From assembly GCF_002797935.1 (NCBI RefSeq), contig NZ_PGER01000001.1, forward strand, positions 1,736,001-1,800,000: a DNA stretch of 64,000 bases, in the 5' to 3' direction. This document shows, piece after piece, positions 25,539 to 36,885 of this stretch. Each line of letters begins with the position of its first letter. Positions within the stretch are counted from its first letter, which is position 1. The notes below the pieces were generated by a model. That model saw nothing but the letters and a program-made list of their open reading frames with translations, did not search any database and was not told where the DNA came from. The DNA comes from Flavobacterium sp. 1 (GTDB taxonomy: Bacteria; Bacteroidota; Bacteroidia; Flavobacteriales; Flavobacteriaceae). The position numbers were made by a program, and so were the translations under genes.

Positions 25539-26537
25539 ATGGCGAATTTAGAAGAACAGGCTGCACAAACTCTTTTTGAACAAAATCACATTACTGAGGA
25601 ACAATTGGAAGCCATTCAAGCGTATCGTGGCTTGAATTTATTTTCGGTTCATAACGAATTAAAGTTCTTATTATACCTGTCAATGCTGTTGTTTACTTCG
25701 GGTATTGGAATTCTGATTTATCAAAATATAGATACTATTGGACATTCGGTTCTGCTTGGATTATTGTTGTTAGTTACATTAATCAGTTTTTATTTTTGTT
25801 TTAAAAATCATGATGGTTTTAAAAAGGAAGAAGCTCCATTTCCCAATCCATTATATGATTATTTGGTGCTTACCGCCGTTATATTGAGCTGTACGTTTGT
25901 GGGATATCTGCAGTTTCAATACCAGACTTTTGGAACACATTATGGATTAGCTACTTTGGTTCCTACCATTATCAGTCTTTTTTGTGCCTATTATTTTGAT
26001 AATAAAAGCGTGCTGTCGATTGGAATCACAGGAATGGCAGCTTATTTGGGACTTTCGGTAGATCCAAAACATTATTTTGAGAACGAAATGTTTAATAACA
26101 GAACCTTAAGCTATATTGGATTGGCTTTTGGGCTTACTTTGTTACTTTGGGCTTTATATGCCAGCAAAATTAATTTAAAAAAACATTTCAATCTGGTCTA
26201 CCTTACTTTTTCACTGCATCTGGTCGGCATTGCCTGCATGGTTAATTTATGTGATGATTACTGGTTTCCATTTGGTTTGGTATTAGGAATTGCAACTTAT
26301 TATTTTTATAATTTAAGTTTCCAAATCAGGTCTATTTCTCTATTTATTTTCACGGTTCTATATGGTTTTATTGGAATGAATATCTTTTTTGTAAGGATCT
26401 TAGATTCTATTCATTTTGATGATTTTTTCTCCATCTTTATTTTTACAACACCGTTTTATTTCATTGGTATCATAATTGGATTTATAAAACTGATTAAACA
26501 TTTCAACAAAAAAACTTCCGATGACAGCATACGATAA
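25539..26537 (+). CDS. DUF2157-like integral membrane protein
   Basis: A 332-residue protein with a short soluble N-terminal region rich in Glu (EEQAAQTLFEQNHITEEQLE) followed by about nine transmembrane segments. N-terminal helix-turn regions of this type followed by many TM segments are characteristic of DUF2157 proteins, whose function is unknown. Its last 17 bases overlap the start of the next membrane gene, indicating co-translation. Confidence 0.75.
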   Translation: MANLEEQAAQTLFEQNHITEEQLEAIQAYRGLNLFSVHNELKFLLYLSMLLFTSGIGILIYQNIDTIGHSVLLGLLLLVTLISFYFCFKNHDGFKKEEAPFPNPLYDYLVLTAVILSCTFVGYLQFQYQTFGTHYGLATLVPTIISLFCAYYFDNKSVLSIGITGMAAYLGLSVDPKHYFENEMFNNRTLSYIGLAFGLTLLLWALYASKINLKKHFNLVYLTFSLHLVGIACMVNLCDDYWFPFGLVLGIATYYFYNLSFQIRSISLFIFTVLYGFIGMNIFFVRILDSIHFDDFFSIFIFTTPFYFIGIIIGFIKLIKHFNKKTSDDSIR

Positions 26538-27708
26538 AACACTTTTAGACAACGTTTATACAGACGAAGAAGCGAATCGCTTGAAAGAATCTGGATTCAT
26601 TAGTCCAGAACAATACAAAGGGCTGAGTTCTCAATTACCGAGACTAAAAAGTCAAAATAATCTCTTTATCCGGATTGGTTTCTTTATTTTGGGCTGTATG
26701 CTGTATTCCTCAATTTGTGGTTTTATATCACTTATAGGAATTGGCGGTATGGACAATGGATACCTATTTTTTATCTATCTCTTTGCCATAATAGGTTTTG
26801 GGTTCAAAGAGTATATGTCCCGAGAAATGAAATATTTTGGTTTTGGATTGGACGATGCTTTTATTTTAGGAGGAATTTTATCTTTACTAATTGCCGTTGG
26901 ACTTACGTTTGAACAAAACTATGATCCTAACTATTTGGCGGTTATTATTGTAATGGCAGCTGTATCAAGTATTGCTTATCTGCGCTATCTCAATCTCTCT
27001 TTGGCACTGCTTGCGTGTATAGGAATAACTGGAACTGTAGCATATCTTATATTTGATTATCTCATAATCGGGAAAACCATCTTGCCTTTTGTAATGCTGC
27101 TGTTTTCTGGAGCTGGTTATTTTATTTCTAAAAAAAAGATCCAAAATCTAACTTCTCCCTATTATTATAATGGACTGAAATTAGCCAAAGGCTTCTGCTT
27201 AATTGTATTCTATCTTGCGGGAAATTATTATGTGGTGAGAGAACTAAATTTCAATCTATCCGAAGATTATTTCTACAGTGGCGTAAGTCCCGAAATTCCT
27301 TTTGCACTGTTCTTTTGGGTTTTTACATTTATAATTCCTGTAGTTTATCTGGTTTTTTCTTTGAAAAACAAAGACCGAATTATGCTGTGGATTGGATTTC
27401 TAGCCCTTTGCTTCAGTTTTTTTACTTTCAGAATGTATCATCATGTCTTGCCGCCGGAAGTGGCTTTGACTATTGGCGGATTGGTTCTGTTTGCTTTTAC
27501 CTATTTTGCCATAAAAAAAACAAAACACAACGAAACCGGAATCACTTTCAAAGCCGATCGTTTTACAGATCCAAATGCTTTTGCTAATCTTCAAGTTCTT
27601 GTGACCGCTTCACAATTTGGTATTAAACCCGAAGTAAAAGTTGAGGAATCTCCAATGGAATTTGGCGGTGGCGGATTTAGCGGTGGCGGTTCGAATGGGG
27701 AATTTTAA
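26521..27708 (+). CDS. Multi-pass membrane protein, DUF2157-like partner, with Gly-rich C-terminus
   Basis: A 395-residue protein with an N-terminal soluble piece (DEEANRLKESGFISPEQYK), about ten transmembrane segments and a C-terminal tail FGGGGFSGGGSNGEF. The frame begins 17 bases before the preceding stop. The soluble N-terminus resembles that of the upstream gene, so the two are probably divergent paralogues forming a membrane complex. No function can be named. Confidence 0.75.
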   Translation: MTAYDKTLLDNVYTDEEANRLKESGFISPEQYKGLSSQLPRLKSQNNLFIRIGFFILGCMLYSSICGFISLIGIGGMDNGYLFFIYLFAIIGFGFKEYMSREMKYFGFGLDDAFILGGILSLLIAVGLTFEQNYDPNYLAVIIVMAAVSSIAYLRYLNLSLALLACIGITGTVAYLIFDYLIIGKTILPFVMLLFSGAGYFISKKKIQNLTSPYYYNGLKLAKGFCLIVFYLAGNYYVVRELNFNLSEDYFYSGVSPEIPFALFFWVFTFIIPVVYLVFSLKNKDRIMLWIGFLALCFSFFTFRMYHHVLPPEVALTIGGLVLFAFTYFAIKKTKHNETGITFKADRFTDPNAFANLQVLVTASQFGIKPEVKVEESPMEFGGGGFSGGGSNGEF

Positions 27709-27737
27709 AAACAAGACCATTGAACATAAATATTTTC

Positions 27738-28198
27738 ACCGCAGATTACTTCGTCTATTCGCTATCGCTCGGGTCGCAGATTTAAATTAAACTTATGGAA
27801 GATTTTTTATACAAAGAGGAAACCTATAAAATTATTGGTATTCTTTTTGAAGTTCATAAAAATTTAGGAAAAGGATTTTCAGAAATTGTCTATAAAGATG
27901 CTATCGAATTTGAATTTCAACAAGAAAACATCTATTTTGAAAGAGAAAAAGAGTTTTTGGTAAATTATAAAACTACAACACTAAAACATAAATTTTATGC
28001 AGATTTTGTAGTGTTTGGCAAAATAATTTTAGAAATAAAAACTGTCGATTGTTTTAACAATAATCATTATAATCAATGTTTAAATTATTTAAAAGTATCA
28101 AAAAATGAATTAGCTCTTCTAGTTAATTTCAATTCTCTTTCTTTAGAATACAAACGAATAGCAATGTCAAAAAAATAAAAAATCTGCGAATCTGCGGT
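27738..28198. mobile_element. Inverted-repeat-framed GxxExxY cassette
   Basis: ACCGCAGATT (27738-27747) and its reverse complement (28189-28198) enclose the GxxExxY gene. A second inner pair, TCGCAGATTT (27774-27783) and its complement (28180-28189), lies just inside. Nested inverted repeats close to both ends of a single small gene suggest an inserted unit, but no transposase is present. Confidence 0.45.
27795..28178 (+). CDS. GxxExxY protein (PD-(D/E)xK-like)
   Basis: A 127-residue protein of the GxxExxY family; GKGFSEIVYKDAIEFE (about 26-41) holds the Gly, Glu and Tyr that name it. YADFVVFGKIILEIKTVD (about 76-93) has the D...E-x-K pattern of a PD-(D/E)xK nuclease-like fold. Its role is unknown. 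The flanking inverted repeats suggest it came in as a unit. Confidence 0.88.
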   Translation: MEDFLYKEETYKIIGILFEVHKNLGKGFSEIVYKDAIEFEFQQENIYFEREKEFLVNYKTTTLKHKFYADFVVFGKIILEIKTVDCFNNNHYNQCLNYLKVSKNELALLVNFNSLSLEYKRIAMSKK

Positions 28199-28205
28199 AT
28201 TATTT

Positions 28206-28595
28206 TTACAATCTCTCCGCTAAATCCTTCGCATCAATATCACTGTGCGAAACATCATAAACTGATTTCCCGTTTTTAATCAATAACAATTGCGGGGATT
28301 GGTGCATAACCTGAAAACGGCTGGCAATTTCATTAGAAATATCTCGGTATTCCAATAAATCCAAGAAATAAGCATCAACATTATCGTTCGATTCATACTC
28401 ATTTTCAAATTGTTTCAGCGCAAATCTGCTTATGCTGCAGCGTGTACTGTGCTTAAAAATCACCGCCGGCTTTTGATCCGATAAAGCTGCTATTTCATCC
28501 AGCTGCCCTATAAATTGAAGCGGAATCCAATTGATTTTGCCTGCAGTTTCTTTCTTTTCTTCTGAATTTCCGAATAGGGAATTAAATATACTCAT
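28206..28595 (-). CDS. ytxJ: Bacillithiol-system redox-active protein YtxJ
   Basis: A 129-residue thioredoxin-fold protein. The segment AVIFKHSTRCSISRFAL has a single active-site Cys instead of CxxC, as in YtxJ proteins thought to reduce bacillithiolated substrates. QSPQLLLIKNGK contains the cis-Pro of the fold. This suggests the host makes bacillithiol. The gene stands alone on the minus strand, with its stop close to the end of the GxxExxY cassette. Confidence 0.88.
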   Translation of the reverse strand: MSIFNSLFGNSEEKKETAGKINWIPLQFIGQLDEIAALSDQKPAVIFKHSTRCSISRFALKQFENEYESNDNVDAYFLDLLEYRDISNEIASRFQVMHQSPQLLLIKNGKSVYDVSHSDIDAKDLAERL

Positions 28596-28722
28596 TTTGT
28601 CTTATTTTATGTCTTTTTGTCTTAATAAAACTATGAAAATCATAGATTAGACGTCAAATTGTCCGTAAATTTATAGTGGAATATAATTTGATATTTAGTT
28701 TGCAAAGTTAGTCATTAATTTG

Positions 28723-28886
28723 GTGACTAGTAAATAGTAATTAGTGATTAGCTAAAAGTGAATACTTTTACGATTACTACAATTTTAAGTATATAAATTA
28801 CATAAAATCAGTCAAAGATTATTTTTTTAGAAAAAGATTCTTCTTTATTGCACTACTAAAAAAGCTAATTACTATTTACTAGTCAC
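28723..28886. repeat. 22-bp inverted repeats framing a 120-bp AT-rich piece upstream of clpB
   Basis: Arms 28723-28744 (GTGACTAGTAAATAGTAATT...) and 28865-28886 are perfect reverse complements. The rest of the 28596-28918 spacer has no gene. The arms could be ends of a small mobile repeat or frame the clpB promoter region. Confidence 0.75.
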
Positions 28887-28918
28887 TAATCACTGTTAAA
28901 CATATAAAACCTTTAATC

Positions 28919-31525
<2,607 letters not shown>

Positions 31526-31545
31526 ATAAACAAAATCATTTTTTT

Positions 31546-31580
31546 AAAACTGCATTGTGGCAACACTCTGCAGTTTTTTT
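31546..31580 (+). terminator. clpB terminator
   Basis: AAAACTGCA / TGCAGTTTT stem (31546-31554 with 31569-31577), 14-base loop, followed by more T, 20 bases after the clpB stop. Confidence 0.85.
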
Positions 31581-31585
31581 GTTTT

Positions 31586-31690
31586 TAGGAGCAGAAGTTT
31601 TCGGTTTTTCATCAGCTTCACTCCCGCTGTCCGCAATATCTTTTATACCGAACCCCGGCATAAAAGGATATTTGCTTCCATCGGGGCTAG
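31586..31690 (-). repeat. Dispersed hairpin repeat, copy 2
   Basis: Read on the minus strand it starts AGCCCCGATGGAAG, forms a stem (31636-31671: ATATCCTTTTATGCCG with CGGTATAAAAGATAT), then GCGGACAGCGGGA and a tail ending TCTGCTCCTA. The layout is the same as at 25343 and 53777, with different but complementary stem bases. 31691-31975 is AT-rich and without a gene. Confidence 0.82.
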
Positions 31691-31975
31691 GAGAGATATT
31701 TTTGTTTTTCAGCAAATATGATTTTATCTGTTGCTAACTGTCCCTAAATAAATATCGCTATTAATAAAAGAACCTGAGACAAAATACAAATCATGCTAAC
31801 CTTAGAACGGGCAAATATTCAGAAATTTGATCAAAATTTAAATGATGAATTAAGTTTTTAATCCAAGTTTTATTTATTTTTGACTGAATATTAATAAGAA
31901 TATTTCACAACAACTTATATCCCATTGTAAGTAAACAAAATAAATTCAAAAAATCTTAAACAAAGCTTCCTAAAA

Positions 31976-32022
31976 ATGACACTATTATTTCCCCAAAAAA
32001 AATAACATCTAGATTTTTATTG
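31976..32022 (+). other. Poly-A tract at a frame conflict before the T9SS protein
   Basis: An ATG at 31976 opens ATG ACA CTA TTA TTT CCC CAA and then meets eight A (31995-32002) and a stop. With nine A the frame would run on into KKITSRFLLIAFLLIN and the large protein, giving a normal signal peptide with a basic start. As it stands the big frame has only a TTG at 32020 inside the hydrophobic core. Confidence 0.55.
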
Positions 32023-35000
32023 ATAGCTTTTCTTCTTATTAATATCTCAAACATCTATTCTCAAAGTACTTGGGAACTATTAAATCCCAAGCCTTCATAT
32101 AAAAATGGAAAAGAAATCCGTTTTACAACAGCTACCACTGGTTATATCATAAATGACAATGAGTTATTAGAAACAACAAATTCAGGTGACACTTGGCAAA
32201 AAAAGCAAAATATTACAAGTGGTAATGATTTAAAATTTAATCAAAACATCGGGTATATTGTCGGTAATAATGGGTATGTACTAAAATCTATTGACAGTGG
32301 CTCAACTTGGTCACAAATAGCAACTGGATTTAATGCCAATTTTAATACCGTAAACATTCTAAATGAGACAGAAATCATCATCTCAAGTTCAAACAGCATT
32401 ATTAAAACTTCAGATGGAGGTATCACTTGGACTAGCAAAAGCATTCCAAATGCAACAGTTAACAAAACGTTTTTTGTAACCGCATTAATTGGTCATGCTG
32501 CATGTAAATCAGGGAAAATGCTAAAAACGATTGATGGAGGAGTAAATTGGTATGTTACTCAAAGTTCAAATTTAACCCCTTCTGATTTGTTTACCGTTTA
32601 TTTCATAAACCAAAATATTGGTTTTTACACAAAAGAACATGGCGATATGTATAAAACCATTGATGGTGGAGAAACTTGGTCTAAGATAATTGGAATTTCT
32701 GATGCTATTTATGGTTTTTCCTTTCTAAATGAAAATATTGGATATGTTTCCGGTGAATATGGGGTAATTTTTAAAACTTCAGATGGTGGAAACACATGGA
32801 GTTGGGTTAGCAATCAAAATGGTAGATACTACAATACTACTCTATGGGGAATTCATTTTATTGATAACAATATTGGATATGCAACTGGTGCCCGCGGTAG
32901 AATACTCAAAACCAACAATGGAGGAAATACATGGACACAAAACTCACCAACATATGATGATATTAGTCAATTACAATTTATTGATAAAAATATTGCATAT
33001 GCAAGGGTTGGTGATAATTTCTTTAAAACGAGTGATACCGGTAATAATTGGTCAAAAGTTGGTTCTTTAAATCTTGATCAATCCGTTTTTGGAAGTAAAT
33101 TTAAATTTATAAATGAAAATTTAGGTTATTGTACAACCGGCGGATCTTATGGAGGTCATGTATACAAAACCATAAATGGAGGAGTTACTTGGGTTATTCA
33201 AAATAACGGTTATCAGGTTATAGACGAAGGAATTACTTCTATTTCATTTCTTGATGAAAATACAGGTTTTATTTCTGGTGGTTTTAATCGACCAAGGGTA
33301 TTAAAAACTATTGATGGCGGTATAACATGGAAAGAGGTATTAAATCAAAAATTTGGAAAAATACAATTTCTTAATGATCAAGTTGGTTATGCTCATCGTA
33401 TTGGCTATTCAGGTGGCCGAATGTACAAAACCACAGATGGAGGGAATACTTGGAATATAAATATTGATGTAAACGAAGAAATCAATTGTTTTGATTTTTT
33501 AGACGAGAACAATGGTTATTTTGTTGGAGATAGTGGTTTAATGTATAAAACTAAAAATGGAGGAATTACATGGGAAAAATTAAAAATCCCATATGCTTAC
33601 TATACAGAAGTGAAATTTTATTCAAAAAATGTAGGCTACATTTTTGATGATTATGGACTATTATACAAAACAATAGATGGAGGTGCAAGTTGGAAAAATT
33701 TAACCACAATAAACTCTTATGGTTCACCATCAAATAATATTTCTATAGTTGAAAAAAACATATATGTAGGAGGAAGTTATGGGAAAATTTTAAAAAGTAC
33801 CGTTTCGTTTGATCCAATTTCAATTCTTGCAAACCCAGCTCTAAATATATCGAACAAGAGCGTAAATCTGACAGGCAATGTAGCTTCAAATGAAGGGCTT
33901 ATTCAAAATATACGATTTAAATACAGTACAAATTACGCTTTTAATAACGTCAACAATACAACTCCCGATTCTGTAACTTTTGATTCTTCACAAGATGTTT
34001 CCATAACTTTACAAAATCTTACTCCAAATACAACTTATTATTATAAATTAATGGCTACTTATAACAACATTGATTATTCAAGTCAGATATTGAGTTTTAC
34101 AACTCTACCTGATTTTGTGGTAACAATGAATGATATTTATAGCTATACTTCTAATACTGCAGGAATTTCAGCAAATATCATATCTAATGAAAATGATATT
34201 TCCAATATTGAATTTCAATATGGGACAAAGGCAGATTTTTCAGAATTTAGCATTTTATCCAATAGTACTTTAGTAGCAGGGAATACGAATCAAAATATAA
34301 CTAGTACCATATCAAACTTGACTCCAGAAACTACTTATTATGTAAGAATTAAAGCAGTGCATAACGGAATAAATATATTTAGTTCTATAAAATCATTCAA
34401 AACAAGACCTGAATATGCAATTAACTTATATAGTCCTAGTATCAGTGATAATAATGCTACTCTAAGTGCCTATATTAATGCTTATAGTGAAAATATAACT
34501 AATATCGTTTTTGAATATGGCTCAAAAAATTATGAAAACAGTGTGGCAACTAGTCCCAATATAATTCCATTCAATACATCTTCTTATGTAACTGCTACTC
34601 TTCAAAATTTAAATCCCAATACAACTTATTATTATAGACTAAAAGCGCTAAATGGCACTAAGATTATTTATAGCAAAGAAGGAGTCTTAAATACTTCCGG
34701 AGAAATAATTTTAACTTCAGGAATAGTAAAAAACAATAATACTTCTGCAAGTCTTACAGGATTAATTAATTCGAATGGAAAATACTTAACAAATATTCAA
34801 TTTGAATATGGAATTACAGAAAATTATGGATCTACAATTAATGCTTCACCTAACTATATCTATAGCTATGGAACAAATAGCACAACGGCAACTATAGATA
34901 ACCTTTTACCTAATCAAATTTATTACTATAGACTAAAAGCAATATATAACGATACTACACTATACTCAAATAAATTTGAATTTAATACGGGTATTTTGAA

Positions 35001-35271
35001 TACAATTGAGTCAAGCATAAATGATTCAAAAATCTTTTTACACCCAAATCCAGCTGAAAGCGAAGTGACAGTTGACTTATCAAACGAATCTGAAAAAGCA
35101 AGTAGAATAACGATAATTGACATTACAGGAAAAGTTATATATTCTCAAAATAATCCTGACCTAAAAAACAACTTCAAAATCAATCTTTCCAATCAATCAA
35201 AAGGGATTTATTTTGTTAAAATTATTTTTGAAGACAGAAAGGTTGTAAATAAAAAATTAATTCTAAATTAA
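32020..35271 (+). CDS. T9SS-secreted surface protein with Asp-box and Fn3-like repeats
   Basis: At least 1083 residues. A hydrophobic signal-like start is followed by about 13 Asp-box/Ycf48-like repeats with the core T-x-D-G-G-x-T-W (residues ~45-560), which build a beta-propeller. Four fibronectin III-like repeats of ~100 residues (about 600-990) follow, marked by LTPNTTYYYKL-type strands. A C-terminal type A sorting domain (FLHPNPAESEVTVDL ... KGIYFVKI) targets it for type IX secretion. The TTG start at 32020 truncates the signal peptide; the real start probably lies upstream (see the poly-A entry). Function unknown; adhesion or binding is plausible. Confidence 0.85.
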   Translation: MIAFLLINISNIYSQSTWELLNPKPSYKNGKEIRFTTATTGYIINDNELLETTNSGDTWQKKQNITSGNDLKFNQNIGYIVGNNGYVLKSIDSGSTWSQIATGFNANFNTVNILNETEIIISSSNSIIKTSDGGITWTSKSIPNATVNKTFFVTALIGHAACKSGKMLKTIDGGVNWYVTQSSNLTPSDLFTVYFINQNIGFYTKEHGDMYKTIDGGETWSKIIGISDAIYGFSFLNENIGYVSGEYGVIFKTSDGGNTWSWVSNQNGRYYNTTLWGIHFIDNNIGYATGARGRILKTNNGGNTWTQNSPTYDDISQLQFIDKNIAYARVGDNFFKTSDTGNNWSKVGSLNLDQSVFGSKFKFINENLGYCTTGGSYGGHVYKTINGGVTWVIQNNGYQVIDEGITSISFLDENTGFISGGFNRPRVLKTIDGGITWKEVLNQKFGKIQFLNDQVGYAHRIGYSGGRMYKTTDGGNTWNINIDVNEEINCFDFLDENNGYFVGDSGLMYKTKNGGITWEKLKIPYAYYTEVKFYSKNVGYIFDDYGLLYKTIDGGASWKNLTTINSYGSPSNNISIVEKNIYVGGSYGKILKSTVSFDPISILANPALNISNKSVNLTGNVASNEGLIQNIRFKYSTNYAFNNVNNTTPDSVTFDSSQDVSITLQNLTPNTTYYYKLMATYNNIDYSSQILSFTTLPDFVVTMNDIYSYTSNTAGISANIISNENDISNIEFQYGTKADFSEFSILSNSTLVAGNTNQNITSTISNLTPETTYYVRIKAVHNGINIFSSIKSFKTRPEYAINLYSPSISDNNATLSAYINAYSENITNIVFEYGSKNYENSVATSPNIIPFNTSSYVTATLQNLNPNTTYYYRLKALNGTKIIYSKEGVLNTSGEIILTSGIVKNNNTSASLTGLINSNGKYLTNIQFEYGITENYGSTINASPNYIYSYGTNSTTATIDNLLPNQIYYYRLKAIYNDTTLYSNKFEFNTGILNTIESSINDSKIFLHPNPAESEVTVDLSNESEKASRITIIDITGKVIYSQNNPDLKNNFKINLSNQSKGIYFVKIIFEDRKVVNKKLILN

Positions 35272-35316
35272 AAATTTAACTAAAGCCTCGAAATGAAACA
35301 ATAACCTTGCTTAGGA

Positions 35317-35390
35317 GAAGTCGGGAGACTTCGCCACACACACTGAGCAACCAGTACAAATATCGGCAATCAAAGTCTTTAATGGGAACA
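35317..35390 (+). repeat. 3'-end repeat family, copy 1
   Basis: A GAAGTC-GGGA-GACTTC hairpin, then GCCACACACACTGAGCAAC, then GGCAATCAAAGTCTTTA, 46 bases after the T9SS gene stop. Compared with the other copies the hairpin loop is inverted (GGGA instead of TCCC). Similarity to copies 2 and 3 resumes near 35445-35480 (CAGCAAATCATTGGAACGGA). Confidence 0.75.
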
Positions 35391-35527
35391 AAGAAACCGA
35401 AAAATGCGAACAGAGCGAAAGCTAATCTCTCTTTCAAAAGCTGTCCCAGCAAATCATTGGAACGGATACAGTTTTTCAATAACTTTACAAGTGTATTATC
35501 TCAATTACATAAAGTAAAACCAAACAG

Positions 35528-35863
35528 ATGGAACTCTCAAAATCAGACAAAAAAATAGCTAAAATTCTAATGGATAAAGGAATTTTAAAAGAAAAAGAAA
35601 TCTGCAATGCTTCTATACTAGAAATTTTAACGGACTGGAAAAACGATAAGAAAGAAACACGAGAAACTTACGGTAAAGTTTATGAAACTGTTAAAAAAAA
35701 CGACAAATACATTGCTTCAAATTATGATGCAATTTCAGGAGCTGATTATTTTATAACTATCTTAAATATGTATCGCAAAGACCTAATTACGGAGTCCGAA
35801 ATAAATTCATTTTCTGAAACTGTAAAGGAGCGTTTGAAAGCACTAAAAAAGAATCTACTATAA
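35528..35863 (+). CDS. Hypothetical protein (111 aa)
   Basis: A small, highly charged helical protein (MELSKSDKKIAKILMDKG, many Lys/Glu) with no signal peptide or recognisable domain. It starts at ATG 35528, after the repeat downstream of the T9SS gene. No family is assigned. It belongs to a run of small orphan genes separated by repeats. The following spacer (35864-36053) has no gene I can support. Confidence 0.6.
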   Translation: MELSKSDKKIAKILMDKGILKEKEICNASILEILTDWKNDKKETRETYGKVYETVKKNDKYIASNYDAISGADYFITILNMYRKDLITESEINSFSETVKERLKALKKNLL

Positions 35864-36053
35864 ATCTCTTTTTAACTCCAGCTCCTCGAAGTGTTCCTTA
35901 AAAGTTGAAATGCTGTGCTGAGGCACTTGACTTCATACCCACAACTTTACGCAACTTATTTTTGACATGTGTTTGTTGACTATTGGAATAACTACGAAAT
36001 CGTGAAACTTCGCAAAACACAAAGAAAAAAAATTATTAACTTAAAAAATCGAT

Positions 36054-36479
36054 ATGGATGAATTAGTTAGGTCAAAGAAATTACAATTTGAAAAAAGTAA
36101 TTATTTTATTCAGATTTACAAACAAAAAACTGGAATTGAATACATTAAAATTATTCAAAATATTGGAAGTGATGTAAAAAGTTCCATTTTGATTAATCCA
36201 AATAATTTAGATGGAATAATTGACACGTTGATCAGTTTTAAAGAAGAAATAGCTTTAAATCAAAAGATTGATGATAATTATTTCATTAAAGAAGAAGACA
36301 AAAAAGCAATAATCAATACTTTCCTAAAAGGTATAACCATCAAAGATTTGAACCTACAATTTGGATACAAAGAAGATACAATCAGAGAATTATTAGTTAA
36401 AAACGAAATTGAAATTATTGAAGGAATTAATATTAAACCAAATTTTTACCAAAAAAGAAAAATTTACAAACGGAAGTAA
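36054..36479 (+). CDS. Hypothetical protein (141 aa)
   Basis: A Lys-rich cytoplasmic protein. The N-terminal half (YFIQIYKQKTGIEYIKIIQN) looks like a small beta-sheet nucleic-acid-binding fold. Residues 90-120 (INTFLKGITIKDLNLQFGYK) resemble a helix-turn-helix and the C-terminus is very basic (KRKIYKRK). A DNA-binding role is possible, but no family is recognised. A copy of the 3'-end repeat begins 12 bases after the stop. Confidence 0.6.
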   Translation: MDELVRSKKLQFEKSNYFIQIYKQKTGIEYIKIIQNIGSDVKSSILINPNNLDGIIDTLISFKEEIALNQKIDDNYFIKEEDKKAIINTFLKGITIKDLNLQFGYKEDTIRELLVKNEIEIIEGINIKPNFYQKRKIYKRK

Positions 36480-36490
36480 AATCGAGTTCT

Positions 36491-36660
36491 GCAAAGTCTC
36501 CCGACTTCGCCACACACGCTGAGCAAACAATACAATTCCGCAATCAAAGTCCTTGCGAGGCACGAAGCAATCTCACTATCATGAGCAAGCCCAACAAATC
36601 ATTGAAAAGGATATAGCAAATGTAGTGGCTTCGCTCCTCGCAATGACCAAAACAAACCCA
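36491..36660 (+). repeat. 3'-end repeat family, copy 2, joined to an inverted-repeat element
   Basis: AAGTCTCCCGACTTCGCCAC, CACGCTGAGCAAACAATAC and GCAATCAAAGTCCTTGCGAGG follow the stop of the 36054 gene by 12 bases. The second part (about 36553-36655) is an imperfect inverted repeat, TTGCGAGGCACGAAGC at one end and GCTTCGCTCCTCGCAA at the other, of a type I recall as widespread. 36661-36885 has no gene. Confidence 0.8.
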
Positions 36661-36885
36661 ATAGCAGATTTGCAATCCGTGTCCAGCCAAAACAACCTAT
36701 AAGCTAATTTCATTTCAAAAAAAGCTAAAAGCAATTTTAATTTGGTAAATTTAAAACGTAAATACAACTATTAATTGTCTAAATACAACTGAAAGTAGCG
36801 CAAAAGCAACTAATAGTAGTGGCCATTATTTGCGTAGCGACAATGGAACCAAATAACTTTGTGGCATCACAAAAAACAAAATAAA

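Noticed and set aside
35307..35558. 83-codon plus-strand frame after the T9SS gene
   Set aside because: Consists of the 3'-end repeat and overlaps the start of the 35528 gene; similar fragments are encoded by other repeat copies.
36579..36767. 62-codon minus-strand frame
   Set aside because: It lies largely in the inverted-repeat element; the apparent protein is translated repeat.
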